Part shown: one piece after another, positions 1 to 9,157 of the stretch
Position numbering within the stretch: position 1 is the stretch's first letter
Layout of the letters: each line of letters starts with the position of its first letter
Assembly: GCA_002437405.1 (NCBI GenBank)
Contig: DJPO01000100.1
Location: 1-9,208 of the forward strand
DNA length: 9,208 nt
Reading direction: 5' to 3'
Source: Opitutia bacterium UBA6410
GTDB lineage: Bacteria; Verrucomicrobiota; Verrucomicrobiia; Opitutales; Intestinicryptomonadaceae
Notes under the pieces: generated by a model
What the model saw: the letters and a program-made list of their open reading frames with translations, nothing else
Told to the model about the DNA's origin: nothing
The model's database searches: none
Made by a program: the position numbers and the translations under genes

Positions 1-39
1 AGGGGCAACGCCCCTTCTATGGGAGGCGCACCTTGCGCC
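1..39. repeat. Two adjacent small perfect hairpins at the left edge
   Basis: Two inverted repeats lie close together. The first is AGGGGC (1-6), loop AAC, GCCCCT (10-15). The second is GGCGCA (25-30), loop CCT, TGCGCC (34-39). Each has a 6-base perfect GC-rich stem and a 3-base loop, and the stems are 9 bases apart. No T-run follows, so neither looks like a standard intrinsic terminator. They could be the 3' end of an upstream transcript or part of a dispersed palindromic (REP-like) element; one copy cannot decide this. Bases 40-127 hold no gene that I can support. Confidence 0.45.
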
Positions 40-127
40 CGCTGTATCAACGGTAATTTCACGTGCCCAGAAAAACTCCCGCACTGGAGTAAAATCCCAC
101 CTTGACTTTGTTTTTTGTTTTTTAAAA

Positions 128-2014
128 ATGTTTTTTATGAAGTTTATGAGGTGCTTCTTTTGCTTTTTTGCGTTCCTCTCGGCTCTTGCCTGCGCCGATT
201 CCTCCTCGCCTTTTGCTTCCCCCACTGTTGCCCCAAAATCTTCGGGCGGGTCGCGCTGGCAGCACGTCGGCGATACCCGCGATTCGTCGTCGGACGAAAA
301 TCGGTTTACTTCTATCCCGAAATCTTCGGGTGGATCGCGTTGGCAGCGTTCCGATAATTCCGACGCGACGGGAAATGTTGCCCAAAAATCGCAGGTTGGC
401 TCGGAAACTAAATCGTTTTTCGATATTCCCAAATCGCAGGGGTCGCGCTGGCAGAAGGGCGGCTCGCGCGGGGCGGGGCGGGTTGTTGCGGCGGAAAATG
501 TGGAATCCGATGCGGCGGCTGGCGGTGCGGAAAACAAAACTTCGGCAGGCGGGTTGCGCGCGGAATCGGCGGCTGGTGGTGCTGGGGCTGGTTTGTCGGA
601 GAACGGAAAAAATGCCGACGCTGCGTTGTCCGACGGGAATAAAAAGCTCGTCTATGTTTTTAGAATCGACGGCGAAATTTCGCGCCCTCAGGCTAAGTTT
701 GCCTCCCGCGCCGTGCGCCTTGCGAAGGACGCCAAAGCCGACGTGCTGGTTGTCGATATGAACACTCCCGGGGGCGACTTGGCGTCTACCCTCGAGATTA
801 TGGAGTCGCTCGCGTCGTTCGGCGGGCGGACTGTCTGCTATGTCGATACGGACGCAATCAGTGCGGGGTCGTTTATTGCGGTTGCGTGTCGGGAGATTTT
901 CTTTGCGCCCAGCGGCGTCATGGGGGCGGCGGAAGTCGTGAATGCGGCGGGCGGCGACGTTCAGGAGTCGATGAAGCGCAAGATTACCTCTTTCGTCGGC
1001 GCGAAAGTTCGCGCCATAACTCCGCCTTCCGATCCGCGCCGCGCCGCCGTCCAGCGCGCGATGAACGACCCGAATTTCGAGCTGAAAATCGGCGGGGAGG
1101 TGGTCAAGCCCAAGGGCGAGCTTCTGACGCTCACCGCCGCCGAGGCGGCGCGCGTTGTTGACGGTTCGCCGCTGATTTCGGACGGCACGCGCGAAAGTCT
1201 CGACTCGCTCGTAAACGGGCTATTTGCGGCAAAAAAGGGTTCGAAAATCCGCGTTGTGAAAGTCGAACCGACTTGGGCGGACAGTTCGGCGATGTTTGTT
1301 TCGTCGTTTGCGCCGCTGCTTTTCGGGGTTGCGATATTTTTGGTTGTAATGGACATAAAAAGCGGCGGGCTGGGAGTGTTCTCGGTTGTCGGATTCGCCT
1401 TGGCGGTAGCGACTTTAATCGGCGTCAATATGTCGTTTTTGGCGGGGCACGAGGCGGTTTTGCTGTTTGTTGCGGGGGCTGCGCTGCTCGCGCTCGAGCT
1501 GTTCGTTTTGCAGGGGACTTTTGTGCCGTCGATACTCGGAATCGCGCTGATGGGCTGTTCGGCAATCTGGATTTTCGGCGGAGTTCCCCCAGAGTTGTCG
1601 AAGCCGCTTTTGGACGGCGAAAATGTCGTCTTGGCGCTTCTGCCGTATTTTGCGGACGGGGTGCTTCGGCTCGGAATCAGTTTTGCGGCGGCTGTCGCGC
1701 TCGCGGCGGTTTTCGGCAGATATTTCGAAAAAATCCCGCTCTTTGCGCGGCTCGTTTTGAAGCCGTGTGCGGACGGCAATGCGGCTGGGCGCGGTACGGC
1801 GCAGGGTGTGTTGGCGACGGACTCGCGCCTGCCTAAAGTCGGCGATGTCGGATTTTGCATTACCGACCTTGCGCCGTCGGGCAGGGCGGACTTCGGCGGC
1901 GTCATAGTCGACGTTCGGGCGCAATTCGGCGCAATCGCTCGCGGCGAAAAAGTCGAAATTGTATCAAAAAAAGATTTCAATTTTTCGGTGATACCGTATA
2001 CTGGCAACAAATGA
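128..2014 (+). CDS. nfeD: NfeD-family membrane serine protease (ClpP-class protease domain plus C-terminal NfeD/OB domain)
   Basis: The 628-residue product has the architecture of long NfeD proteins, partners of flotillins/stomatins whose protease domain cleaves membrane-associated substrates. Residues 1-24 are a signal peptide ending ALACA. Residues 25-170 are a low-complexity Ser/Gly/Ala-rich region with three PKSxGGSRWQ-like repeats. Residues 173-370 are the ClpP-class protease domain: TPGGDL (213-218) for the oxyanion region, nucleophile Ser245 in AISAGSF, and Lys285 in RKITSF. The Ser-Lys spacing of 40 is close to the Ser97/Lys138 dyad of Pyrococcus PH1510. About five membrane segments follow (roughly 391-529), then the NfeD OB-fold (about 558-613, with LAPSG). 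The start is uncertain: ATGs at 128, 137 and 146 all lack a clear ribosome-binding site and all leave a usable signal peptide. The stop overlaps the next ATG. Catalytic activity is inferred from motif conservation. Confidence 0.9.
   Translation: MFFMKFMRCFFCFFAFLSALACADSSSPFASPTVAPKSSGGSRWQHVGDTRDSSSDENRFTSIPKSSGGSRWQRSDNSDATGNVAQKSQVGSETKSFFDIPKSQGSRWQKGGSRGAGRVVAAENVESDAAAGGAENKTSAGGLRAESAAGGAGAGLSENGKNADAALSDGNKKLVYVFRIDGEISRPQAKFASRAVRLAKDAKADVLVVDMNTPGGDLASTLEIMESLASFGGRTVCYVDTDAISAGSFIAVACREIFFAPSGVMGAAEVVNAAGGDVQESMKRKITSFVGAKVRAITPPSDPRRAAVQRAMNDPNFELKIGGEVVKPKGELLTLTAAEAARVVDGSPLISDGTRESLDSLVNGLFAAKKGSKIRVVKVEPTWADSSAMFVSSFAPLLFGVAIFLVVMDIKSGGLGVFSVVGFALAVATLIGVNMSFLAGHEAVLLFVAGAALLALELFVLQGTFVPSILGIALMGCSAIWIFGGVPPELSKPLLDGENVVLALLPYFADGVLRLGISFAAAVALAAVFGRYFEKIPLFARLVLKPCADGNAAGRGTAQGVLATDSRLPKVGDVGFCITDLAPSGRADFGGVIVDVRAQFGAIARGEKVEIVSKKDFNFSVIPYTGNK
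233..454 (+). repeat. Three-copy in-frame PKSxGGSRWQ repeat within the NfeD protease
   Basis: The N-terminal low-complexity segment carries PKSSGGSRWQ at residues 36-45 (233-262), the identical peptide at residues 64-73 (317-346), and a shortened PKSQGSRWQ at residues 101-109 (428-454). A fainter partial echo, KSQVGS, lies near residues 87-92. Copies one and two differ at four bases (cca/ccg, ggc/ggt, ggg/gga, cgc/cgt), and all four changes are synonymous. Identical peptide with drifted DNA points to selection on the peptide rather than a fresh duplication. I do not recognise the motif from characterised NfeD proteins; a binding or anchoring role outside the cytoplasm is possible but speculative. 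Confidence 0.85.
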
Positions 2015-2472
2015 CGTTGATTATTGCTTTGGCGGTTTTGGGGGCTCTGTTGATTTTCGCCGAGACCCTGCTCATGTGGGGCGTGCTTTTTGCTGCGGGC
2101 GCGGTTGCGTTTGCTGCGGCTGCGGTTGCCGCGTTTTTCGAGGCTGGCGCGGCGGGGTCGTGCGTTGTCGTTGCGGCTTTCGGCGTCTCGTGCGTTTTGG
2201 CGATGCTCGTTTGGACGAAGCTGATTCCGCGCACGCGAATGGCAAAGGACGTATTTTTGGAGTCGGCGTCCGACGGGAAGTCGCCCGCGCCCGATTTCTC
2301 GGGCAAAGTCGGGGAGGTCGGGGTTGCGAAGACCCCTCTCGTGCCGTCGGGAGTCGTCGAAATCGGCGGCGAATGCTTCGACGCGGCGTGCATCGAGGGG
2401 CACTGCAATGCGGGCGAAAAAGTGGAGGTGGTTTCGTCCGCCACGTTCGGTTTGCGTGTCAGAAAAATTTAA
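2011..2472 (+). CDS. Short NfeD-like membrane protein
   Basis: This 153-residue protein matches the short NfeD form found beside flotillin genes: hydrophobic segments at about residues 2-24, 28-43 and 48-68, then a soluble C-terminal OB-fold domain (about 96-153) with the NfeD-typical pattern G-x-V-G, LVPSG (110-114) and AGEKVEVV (134-141). It has no protease domain. I chose the ATG at 2011 because it overlaps the upstream stop as ATGA, fits translational coupling, and gives a product starting directly with a membrane segment. Longer in-frame extension to 1855 would add a basic, non-NfeD stretch overlapping the upstream gene. No clear ribosome-binding site precedes it. It probably associates with FloA in membrane microdomains, by family analogy. 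Confidence 0.85.
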   Translation: MTLIIALAVLGALLIFAETLLMWGVLFAAGAVAFAAAAVAAFFEAGAAGSCVVVAAFGVSCVLAMLVWTKLIPRTRMAKDVFLESASDGKSPAPDFSGKVGEVGVAKTPLVPSGVVEIGGECFDAACIEGHCNAGEKVEVVSSATFGLRVRKI

Positions 2473-2484
2473 AGGGAAAAATTT

Positions 2485-3489
2485 ATGAATATGACAATGA
2501 TAATAATGGCAGTTGTAATTCTGGCGGCGATAATCGCGTTTTTCGTGGTGTTGTCGTTCATCAACACTTGGCTGAAGGCTTTGCTCGCGGGCGCGCCCGT
2601 GAGCATGCTGACGCTCATTGCGATGCGTCTGCGCGGCGTGCCGTACGGCATGATTGTGGACTCGCGCATCATGGCGGTCAAGGCGGGGCTGAACCTTTCG
2701 ATAAACCAGCTCGAAGAGCACTACTTGGCGGAGGGTTCGCTGATTTCGACGATTCAGGCGTTGATAGCCGCGGAAAAGGCGGGTATGGACTTGACGTGGA
2801 AGCAGGCGTGCGCAATCGACTTGGCGACGAAGGGCACGGGCAAGACCGTCGTCGAGGCGGTCAGAACCTCCATCAATCCGAAGGTCATCGACTGCCCGAA
2901 TCCCAACTCGGGGCGCAAGTCGATTGACGGCGTGGCGAAGGACGGCATTCAGGTGAAAGTCCGCGCGAGGGTCACGGTGCGCACGAATCTCGAACGCTTC
3001 GTCGGCGGCGCGCAGGAGGAGACGATTATCGCGCGTGTGGGCGAGGGCATTGTAACGACAATCGGCTCGGCGGACACCTACAAATTCGTCCTCGAGCACC
3101 CCGACAGAATCTCGAAAGTCGTGCTCGAGCGCGGCTTGGACTCGGGCACTGCGTACGAAATCCTTTCAATCGACATCGCGGACGTGGACGTCGGCGAGAA
3201 CGTCGGCGCGAAGCTGCAGGAGGCTCAGGCGATTGCCAACAAAAACATGGCGCAGGCGCAGGCGGAAATCAGGCGCGCGGCGGCGGTCGCGGCCGAACAG
3301 GAAATGCGCGCGAAGGTCGTGGACATGCGCGCAAAGGTCGTCGAGGCGGAGGCTCAGGTGCCGCTCGCGCTCGCTGAATCGCTGCGCAGCGGGAACATGG
3401 GCTTTATGGACTATTACAGAATGAAGAACATTCAGGCGGACACCGCCATGCGCGAAAATATTTCGTCCGCCGACAAGCCCAAGAAATAA
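2485..3489 (+). CDS. floA: Flotillin-like protein FloA
   Basis: The 334-residue product is close to the usual FloA length (about 330) and is recognisable throughout. Residues 5-27 form an N-terminal membrane segment, followed by GAPVSMLTLIAMRLRGVPYGMIVDSR-type sequence (36-61), which is characteristic of FloA. The PHB-like domain (about 120-240) contains VKVRARVTVRTN and a GSADTYKFVLEHPDRIS region. An Ala/Glu/Gln-rich segment (about 243-300), typical of flotillin coiled regions, follows, ending in PLALAESLRSGNMGFMDYYRMKN-type sequence. FloA scaffolds membrane microdomains that gather signalling, secretion and cell-wall functions. AAAGGG at 2471-2476 sits 8 bases before the ATG and is the clearest ribosome-binding site in the cluster. 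The gene lies 12 bases after the short nfeD gene and 6 bases before the next gene, as expected of an NfeD-flotillin operon. Confidence 0.96.
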   Translation: MNMTMIIMAVVILAAIIAFFVVLSFINTWLKALLAGAPVSMLTLIAMRLRGVPYGMIVDSRIMAVKAGLNLSINQLEEHYLAEGSLISTIQALIAAEKAGMDLTWKQACAIDLATKGTGKTVVEAVRTSINPKVIDCPNPNSGRKSIDGVAKDGIQVKVRARVTVRTNLERFVGGAQEETIIARVGEGIVTTIGSADTYKFVLEHPDRISKVVLERGLDSGTAYEILSIDIADVDVGENVGAKLQEAQAIANKNMAQAQAEIRRAAAVAAEQEMRAKVVDMRAKVVEAEAQVPLALAESLRSGNMGFMDYYRMKNIQADTAMRENISSADKPKK

Positions 3490-3495
3490 CGGGGT

Positions 3496-4157
3496 ATGGA
3501 CGGATTTTTGGACATACTGCCCTTTTTGATTTTTCTGGCTCTTGTTGCCGCGAATTATCTTTCCCAGCGCAGCAAGACGAATCAAAAGTACGAGCGGATT
3601 TTCCGAAATGTAAAGCGCAGAAGCGACGGCAGCATTCCTGTCGAATCGTGGCACGACATCGACGTAAATGCGGCGGAAGAATATCTTGCAGAAATGAAAA
3701 AAAAGTTTCCCAAAGAGTTTGCCGAAGTGGAGGATTCGATAGCGAAAGAGCTTTCGGACGATGCAGATATCTCCGATTCGGATACGGAAGAATCGGACGA
3801 GTTCGACGAACTCGACGAGCCCGAAGAATCCGCCGCCCCCGCCGTCGCCCCGCGCGCGCCGCTCACGGAAATCCCCGACTTCGACGAAAGGCTGCGCAGG
3901 CTGAGGGAATCCGACGAATACAGAATGCCCACGCCCGCCGCGTTCGCCCATTCCGACCCCACGGACTGGTCGGCGGCGCGCGACTCGGAGGCGGACGGCG
4001 ACTACGGGGTGCTCGACGGCTGCGACTGCGGGGAGAAAGCCGCGCGGGCGCATTTCGATGTCGCTTTCAAATCCGCCGCCGATTTAAAAAAAGCGTTTGT
4101 CTACAAGGAAATAATTTCCGAACCGCTCGCGTTTAGGGAGCGCGGAGAATTTAAAGT

Positions 4158-4164
<7 letters not shown>
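3496..4164 (+). CDS. Acidic single-pass membrane protein of unknown function, downstream of floA
   Basis: I do not recognise a characterised family for this 222-residue protein. Residues 3-22 form one hydrophobic segment, followed by a basic stretch (25-42, including KYERIFRNVKRR), which predicts an N-out, C-in single-pass anchor. Residues 56-87 are charged and possibly helical. Residues 80-115 are very acidic (Asp/Glu/Ser repeats such as DEFDELDEPEE), then a Pro/Ala linker, then a polar domain with a CxC pair (Cys176, Cys178). The C-terminus (DLKKAFVYKEIISEPLAFRE, 196-215) resembles, from memory, a conserved DLRKAxIxxEIL-type tail seen in small membrane proteins of Bacteroidota and PVC bacteria. 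Only a weak purine stretch precedes the ATG (6 bases after floA), so expression may depend on coupling. The end overlaps glgB by 7 bases. A role with FloA is inferred only from position and membrane anchoring. Confidence 0.8.
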
Positions 4165-6355
<2,191 letters not shown>

Positions 6356-6356
<1 letters not shown>

Positions 6357-6395
6357 TTTAGTATTGTTTGAAGGCGCGAAATTTGTTTAGTATTG
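6356..6395 (+). promoter_or_regulatory. 11-base direct repeat and weak candidate promoter before the lipoprotein glycosidase gene
   Basis: GTTTAGTATTG occurs at 6356-6366 and again at 6385-6395, 29 bases apart start to start, filling most of the 46-base gap after glgB. TTGTTT (6364-6369) and TAGTAT (6388-6393), separated by 18 bases, can be read as weak -35 and -10 elements. Transcription would then start only a few bases before the ATG at 6403, giving a nearly leaderless message, consistent with the absence of a Shine-Dalgarno sequence. The repeat spacing is near three helical turns, so a dimeric regulator binding site is an alternative. Both readings are inference from sequence. Confidence 0.35.
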
Positions 6396-6402
6396 CCGCA
6401 TT

Positions 6403-8808
6403 ATGAAAATCAAAAGTTTGTTAAGTGTCCTCACCGTCCTAATGCTGGCGGCGTGCGCGGCGTATGTCGCGCCCCGCAAACCCGCGCCCAAGCCGCTGGA
6501 TATGGACGAAAATCCGCTAATCCTCTTTTACGCGATAACGGGCAGCCCGACGAAGCAGGCTCTTGCAGACCATTTGGCGAAAATCCGCAAAAGCGGAATC
6601 ACGCAGCTGATGATATATCCGCGCACTGGGCTTGAAATCGAGTACATGAGCCCCCAGTGGCTCGACACCGTCAAGTTTATGGTAGGCGAGTGCAAGAAAC
6701 TCGGTTTCACGTCCGTCTGGCTTTACGACGAATTCAACTGGCCGAGCGGCACGGCGAACCACAAGGTAATGGCGGAGAATCCCGACTACGCGCTGACGCA
6801 AATGTCGGTCTACAAAGACGCCGACGGCAGGTATTCGTTCAAAGTCCGCAAGAATATGGGGGCTGCCGACCTGCTCAACAAAGACGCTGTGAAATGCTTT
6901 ATCCGCCTGACGCACGAAAGATACTACAATCTGCTCAAAGACGATTTCGGCTCAATCATACGCGGTATTTTCTCGGACGAGCCGGCCGTGACGTATTTCG
7001 ACAAATCCGACAACGCCGTTCTGCGCGTGCCCTATTACGGGGGAATCGAGGCGGACTACGAAAAGCTCACGGGGCGCAACTTCCGCGACGATTTGGTTAA
7101 GGGCAATTTCCGCGCGGGGCTCTCGAAGCTCGTGGGCGCGAGAATGGCGGAAAACTACATCGGGACACTCGAGGATTGGACATCGCGCCACGGCATTTAT
7201 CTTACGGGGCACTTCTGGGCGGAAAACGCCGTCCCCGTCGATACCTGCGGCGGAATTATGGACACCCTCCCGCGCATGACTCTCCCCGCGGTCGACGAAA
7301 TCTTCACCGAGGAGTACGACAAATTCGAGTGGATTACTTTCTCCTACGCAGCCTACGCGACGGAAAAGCGCGGGGGCGGGGCGGTCGAGCTTTTCGCCTG
7401 CGGCCCGTGCGATATGCCGCCCGCAAAAATGCGCCGCACGATTTGGCTTTGCGCGGCGTTCGGAATCGATAGGTATTTTATGTCGATGGAAAAGACGGAC
7501 TTCCGCCAGAAAAATCCCGACAACCAGCAGCAGGTCGGCACGATGACGGGCTGGCTTGGGCCCGTTTCGACAAACCAGCCGTGGTTCGAAAAAATCGCGA
7601 CGCTCGGGGACGACGCAAAAAAGGCGGCGAAGTTCGCGCTCAAGCAGCGCAGGGCTCTCGTGGGCGTGGAAGTCCCGCGCGTGTGGGTCGATATGACGGC
7701 GGCTCTCAAGCCGTTTGTGTCAAAGAACATTCCGTGGCGGTTCTATAAAGACGGCGAGGAAATCCGCGAAAAGTACTCGCTGAAATTCGTCGACGGCAAG
7801 CCCGTCATCACGCGCACGGCGGACGGAGCGCGCGTGGGGCTCGACGAACTGGCGGCGGCGGAGTCGGGGCGGCTTTGCGTCCTCGAAAAGGACGGAAAGT
7901 TTGCGGACAAAATCTACGCGGTGGACTACCTCGACGGCGGCGCGCTAATCGTGAACTTCGGCGACACGCGGCGCGATTTGGTGCTCTCGCGCGGCGGCGT
8001 TAAGACGGATTTTGTAATCGAGCCCGACGGCGTCGTGGCTCTCGAAAAGGGCGAGTTGCCGAAAAACTGCGCGGCGGCGACGGAGAAATCCGACGCGGAT
8101 TGGAAGACCGACTTCGACGGCAATTTTTACCTGCGCCCGACTTTCGTGAAATCCAAGAAATTCGAGTTCGAATTGAAGGACGAAATGCAGCTCGACATCT
8201 GCGCGCGCGAATACGGCGCGCGGGTCGATTTGAATCTCGACGGCAAGCCGCTTGCGCTCGCCAACAAATGCACGTCGCTCTTCGAGGGGCTGAACCCGTT
8301 TTACAAAACTTCGCGCGTAAAACTCGGGGCGGGCAGACACACGCTCGAGCTTGCGAGCAAGTCCACCGAGATTTTGTATATGCCAATCGCGGTAATCGCG
8401 GGCGATTTTGTTGTCGACGGCAACGCGCTTTCCAAGCGCACCCCCGCAACGCGCGAAGTGCGCGGCTTTATGGGGAAAATCACCCAGACGGCAAAGATAA
8501 AAATTCCCGAAAAGATAAAATTCGCGGAAATCGCGGACAACACTTCCGCCTGCGAGATGTTTATAGACGGGCAGTCGCTCGGCACAAAAATGTGGCGTCC
8601 GTTCGTCTGGGCTGTCCCCGAAAAATTCGCGGGCAGGGAGGCGGAAGTAAAACTCGTACGCTATACGACATTCGGCGCGGTTTTCGGCGACGGCGAATTC
8701 GTCGCGCCCGAATCGATTTCCAGCGAATGGGTGCGCGGCTTTTACAGGGAAAAATTCCCCAAAAACCACATTCCGCTAAAAACCGCCTGCGACCTTTATT
8801 TTAAATAA
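6403..8808 (+). CDS. Predicted lipoprotein glycoside hydrolase, GH106 (alpha-L-rhamnosidase)-like
   Basis: The 801-residue product starts with a lipoprotein signal: basic N-terminus, hydrophobic core, and lipobox LAAC with Cys18 as the lipidated residue, so it should be membrane-anchored outside the cytoplasm. Residues 36-420 look like a TIM barrel of the GH106-related kind: an aligned IYPRTGLEIEYMSPQW region (71-86), WLYDEFNWPSG (106-116), GIFSDEPAV (188-196), GHFWAEN (269-275) and FTEEYDKFEW (301-310). Asp109/Glu110, Glu193, Glu274 and Glu303/304 are the carboxylates most likely to be catalytic, but I cannot assign roles. Residues from about 420 onward contain beta-rich segments, including a likely carbohydrate-binding jelly roll near 570-670 and 690-775. 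The exact substrate is unknown; rhamnosidase is only the nearest remembered family. ATG 6403 is favoured because it directly gives the lipoprotein signal, although no ribosome-binding site precedes it. It may be read through from glgB. Confidence 0.72.
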   Translation: MKIKSLLSVLTVLMLAACAAYVAPRKPAPKPLDMDENPLILFYAITGSPTKQALADHLAKIRKSGITQLMIYPRTGLEIEYMSPQWLDTVKFMVGECKKLGFTSVWLYDEFNWPSGTANHKVMAENPDYALTQMSVYKDADGRYSFKVRKNMGAADLLNKDAVKCFIRLTHERYYNLLKDDFGSIIRGIFSDEPAVTYFDKSDNAVLRVPYYGGIEADYEKLTGRNFRDDLVKGNFRAGLSKLVGARMAENYIGTLEDWTSRHGIYLTGHFWAENAVPVDTCGGIMDTLPRMTLPAVDEIFTEEYDKFEWITFSYAAYATEKRGGGAVELFACGPCDMPPAKMRRTIWLCAAFGIDRYFMSMEKTDFRQKNPDNQQQVGTMTGWLGPVSTNQPWFEKIATLGDDAKKAAKFALKQRRALVGVEVPRVWVDMTAALKPFVSKNIPWRFYKDGEEIREKYSLKFVDGKPVITRTADGARVGLDELAAAESGRLCVLEKDGKFADKIYAVDYLDGGALIVNFGDTRRDLVLSRGGVKTDFVIEPDGVVALEKGELPKNCAAATEKSDADWKTDFDGNFYLRPTFVKSKKFEFELKDEMQLDICAREYGARVDLNLDGKPLALANKCTSLFEGLNPFYKTSRVKLGAGRHTLELASKSTEILYMPIAVIAGDFVVDGNALSKRTPATREVRGFMGKITQTAKIKIPEKIKFAEIADNTSACEMFIDGQSLGTKMWRPFVWAVPEKFAGREAEVKLVRYTTFGAVFGDGEFVAPESISSEWVRGFYREKFPKNHIPLKTACDLYFK

Positions 8809-8835
8809 ACACAAAAATTTCTCCTTTTTTTTCTG

Positions 8836-8867
8836 CGGCGCGCGGCTTCGGCGGTGCGCCGTTTTTT
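8836..8867 (+). terminator. Intrinsic terminator with TTCG tetraloop
   Basis: The arms CGGCGC (8836-8841) and GCGCCG (8856-8861) extend inward through a G-T pair, a C-G pair and, past one G-G mismatch, two more pairs closing a TTCG tetraloop (8847-8850). Six Ts follow (8862-8867). The hairpin begins 27 bases after the lipoprotein gene's stop, so it should end that transcript. There is no matching T-run on the - strand side. Confidence 0.85.
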
Positions 8868-8874
8868 GTGCCGC

Positions 8875-8893
8875 GCCGAAGGCTCGGCTTTTT
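8875..8893 (+). terminator. Second, backup intrinsic terminator
   Basis: GCCGA (8875-8879), loop AGGC, TCGGC (8884-8888) and five Ts (8889-8893) form a compact second terminator, 7 bases after the T-run of the first. Tandem placement suggests tight isolation of the downstream tRNA gene from upstream transcription. Confidence 0.7.
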
Positions 8894-8996
8894 GTTAGGG
8901 GAGTTTGCCGAAGCTTTGTTTTTCTATATAGGCAGCGACGCCGCGCGGTATCGGCGGGCGGTTGTGGGCTGCGGCGAATTTTTTTGAAAAAAAAGC

Positions 8997-9024
8997 TTGA
9001 GTCGCGCCCGCGAATCCGTATGTT
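8997..9024 (+). promoter_or_regulatory. Candidate sigma-70-type promoter for tRNA-Tyr
   Basis: TTGAGT (8997-9002) and TATGTT (9019-9024), 16 bases apart, resemble -35 and -10 elements. Transcription would begin near 9031, about 13 bases before the mature tRNA 5' end. The -35 follows an A/T-rich run (8979-8994) that could act as an UP-like element. The rest of 8894-9043 holds no gene I can support: it is GC-rich with short imperfect inverted repeats and no convincing coding frame. Confidence 0.5.
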
Positions 9025-9043
9025 CAATCTTCAATTTAGTGTT

Positions 9044-9130
9044 GGTAGGGTATCCAAGTGGCTAAAGGGCGCGGACTGTAAATCCGTTCAGCTTTGCTGT
9101 TCACTGGTTCGAATCCAGTCCCTACCACCA
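9044..9130 (+). tRNA. tRNA-Tyr (anticodon GTA)
   Basis: The 87-base gene folds as a class II tRNA. The acceptor stem is GGTAGGG (9044-9050) with CCCTACC (9120-9126), discriminator A (9127) and an encoded CCA (9128-9130). The anticodon stem-loop GCGGA-CTGTAAA-TCCGT has anticodon GTA at 9078-9080, specifying tyrosine. The long variable arm (CAGC, TTT, GCTG) and the T arm ACTGG-TTCGAAT-CCAGT are complete. The long variable arm with GTA is diagnostic of bacterial tRNA-Tyr. It appears functional. Confidence 0.97.
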
Positions 9131-9157
9131 CTAATTTTTAAAAGACCTGCGGCGTTC

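Noticed and set aside
102..130. TTGACT at 102-107 as a -35 element for the nfeD operon
   Set aside because: No acceptable -10 hexamer lies 16-18 bases downstream; the T- and A-runs there are not specific. A promoter is likely in or before this leader, but I cannot place it.
172..199. Possible lipoprotein cleavage at Cys22 in the NfeD protease signal peptide
   Set aside because: The residues before the Cys (A-L-A-C) do not match the usual L-[AS]-[GA]-C lipobox well. Cleavage after ACA by signal peptidase I is a better fit.
1855..2010. Upstream extension of the short nfeD-like gene to an ATG at 1855
   Set aside because: It would add 52 Arg-rich residues entirely overlapping the upstream NfeD domain and would bury the N-terminal membrane segment. 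The ATGA junction at 2011 fits better.
961..3099. Long - strand open frame of about 712 codons across nfeD, the short nfeD gene and floA
   Set aside because: It spans three well-supported + strand genes, and its composition changes abruptly where it passes from one gene to another. It is a shadow of codon bias.
8939..8987. GC-rich inverted segments before a T-run near 8979-8985 as a third terminator
   Set aside because: The pairing arms are short with a large loop and mismatches. The T-run fits better as an A/T-rich promoter flank.
8776..9027. - strand 83-codon open frame in the intergenic region after the lipoprotein gene
   Set aside because: It covers both terminators, is highly basic and low-complexity, overlaps the tRNA promoter candidate and shows no family features.
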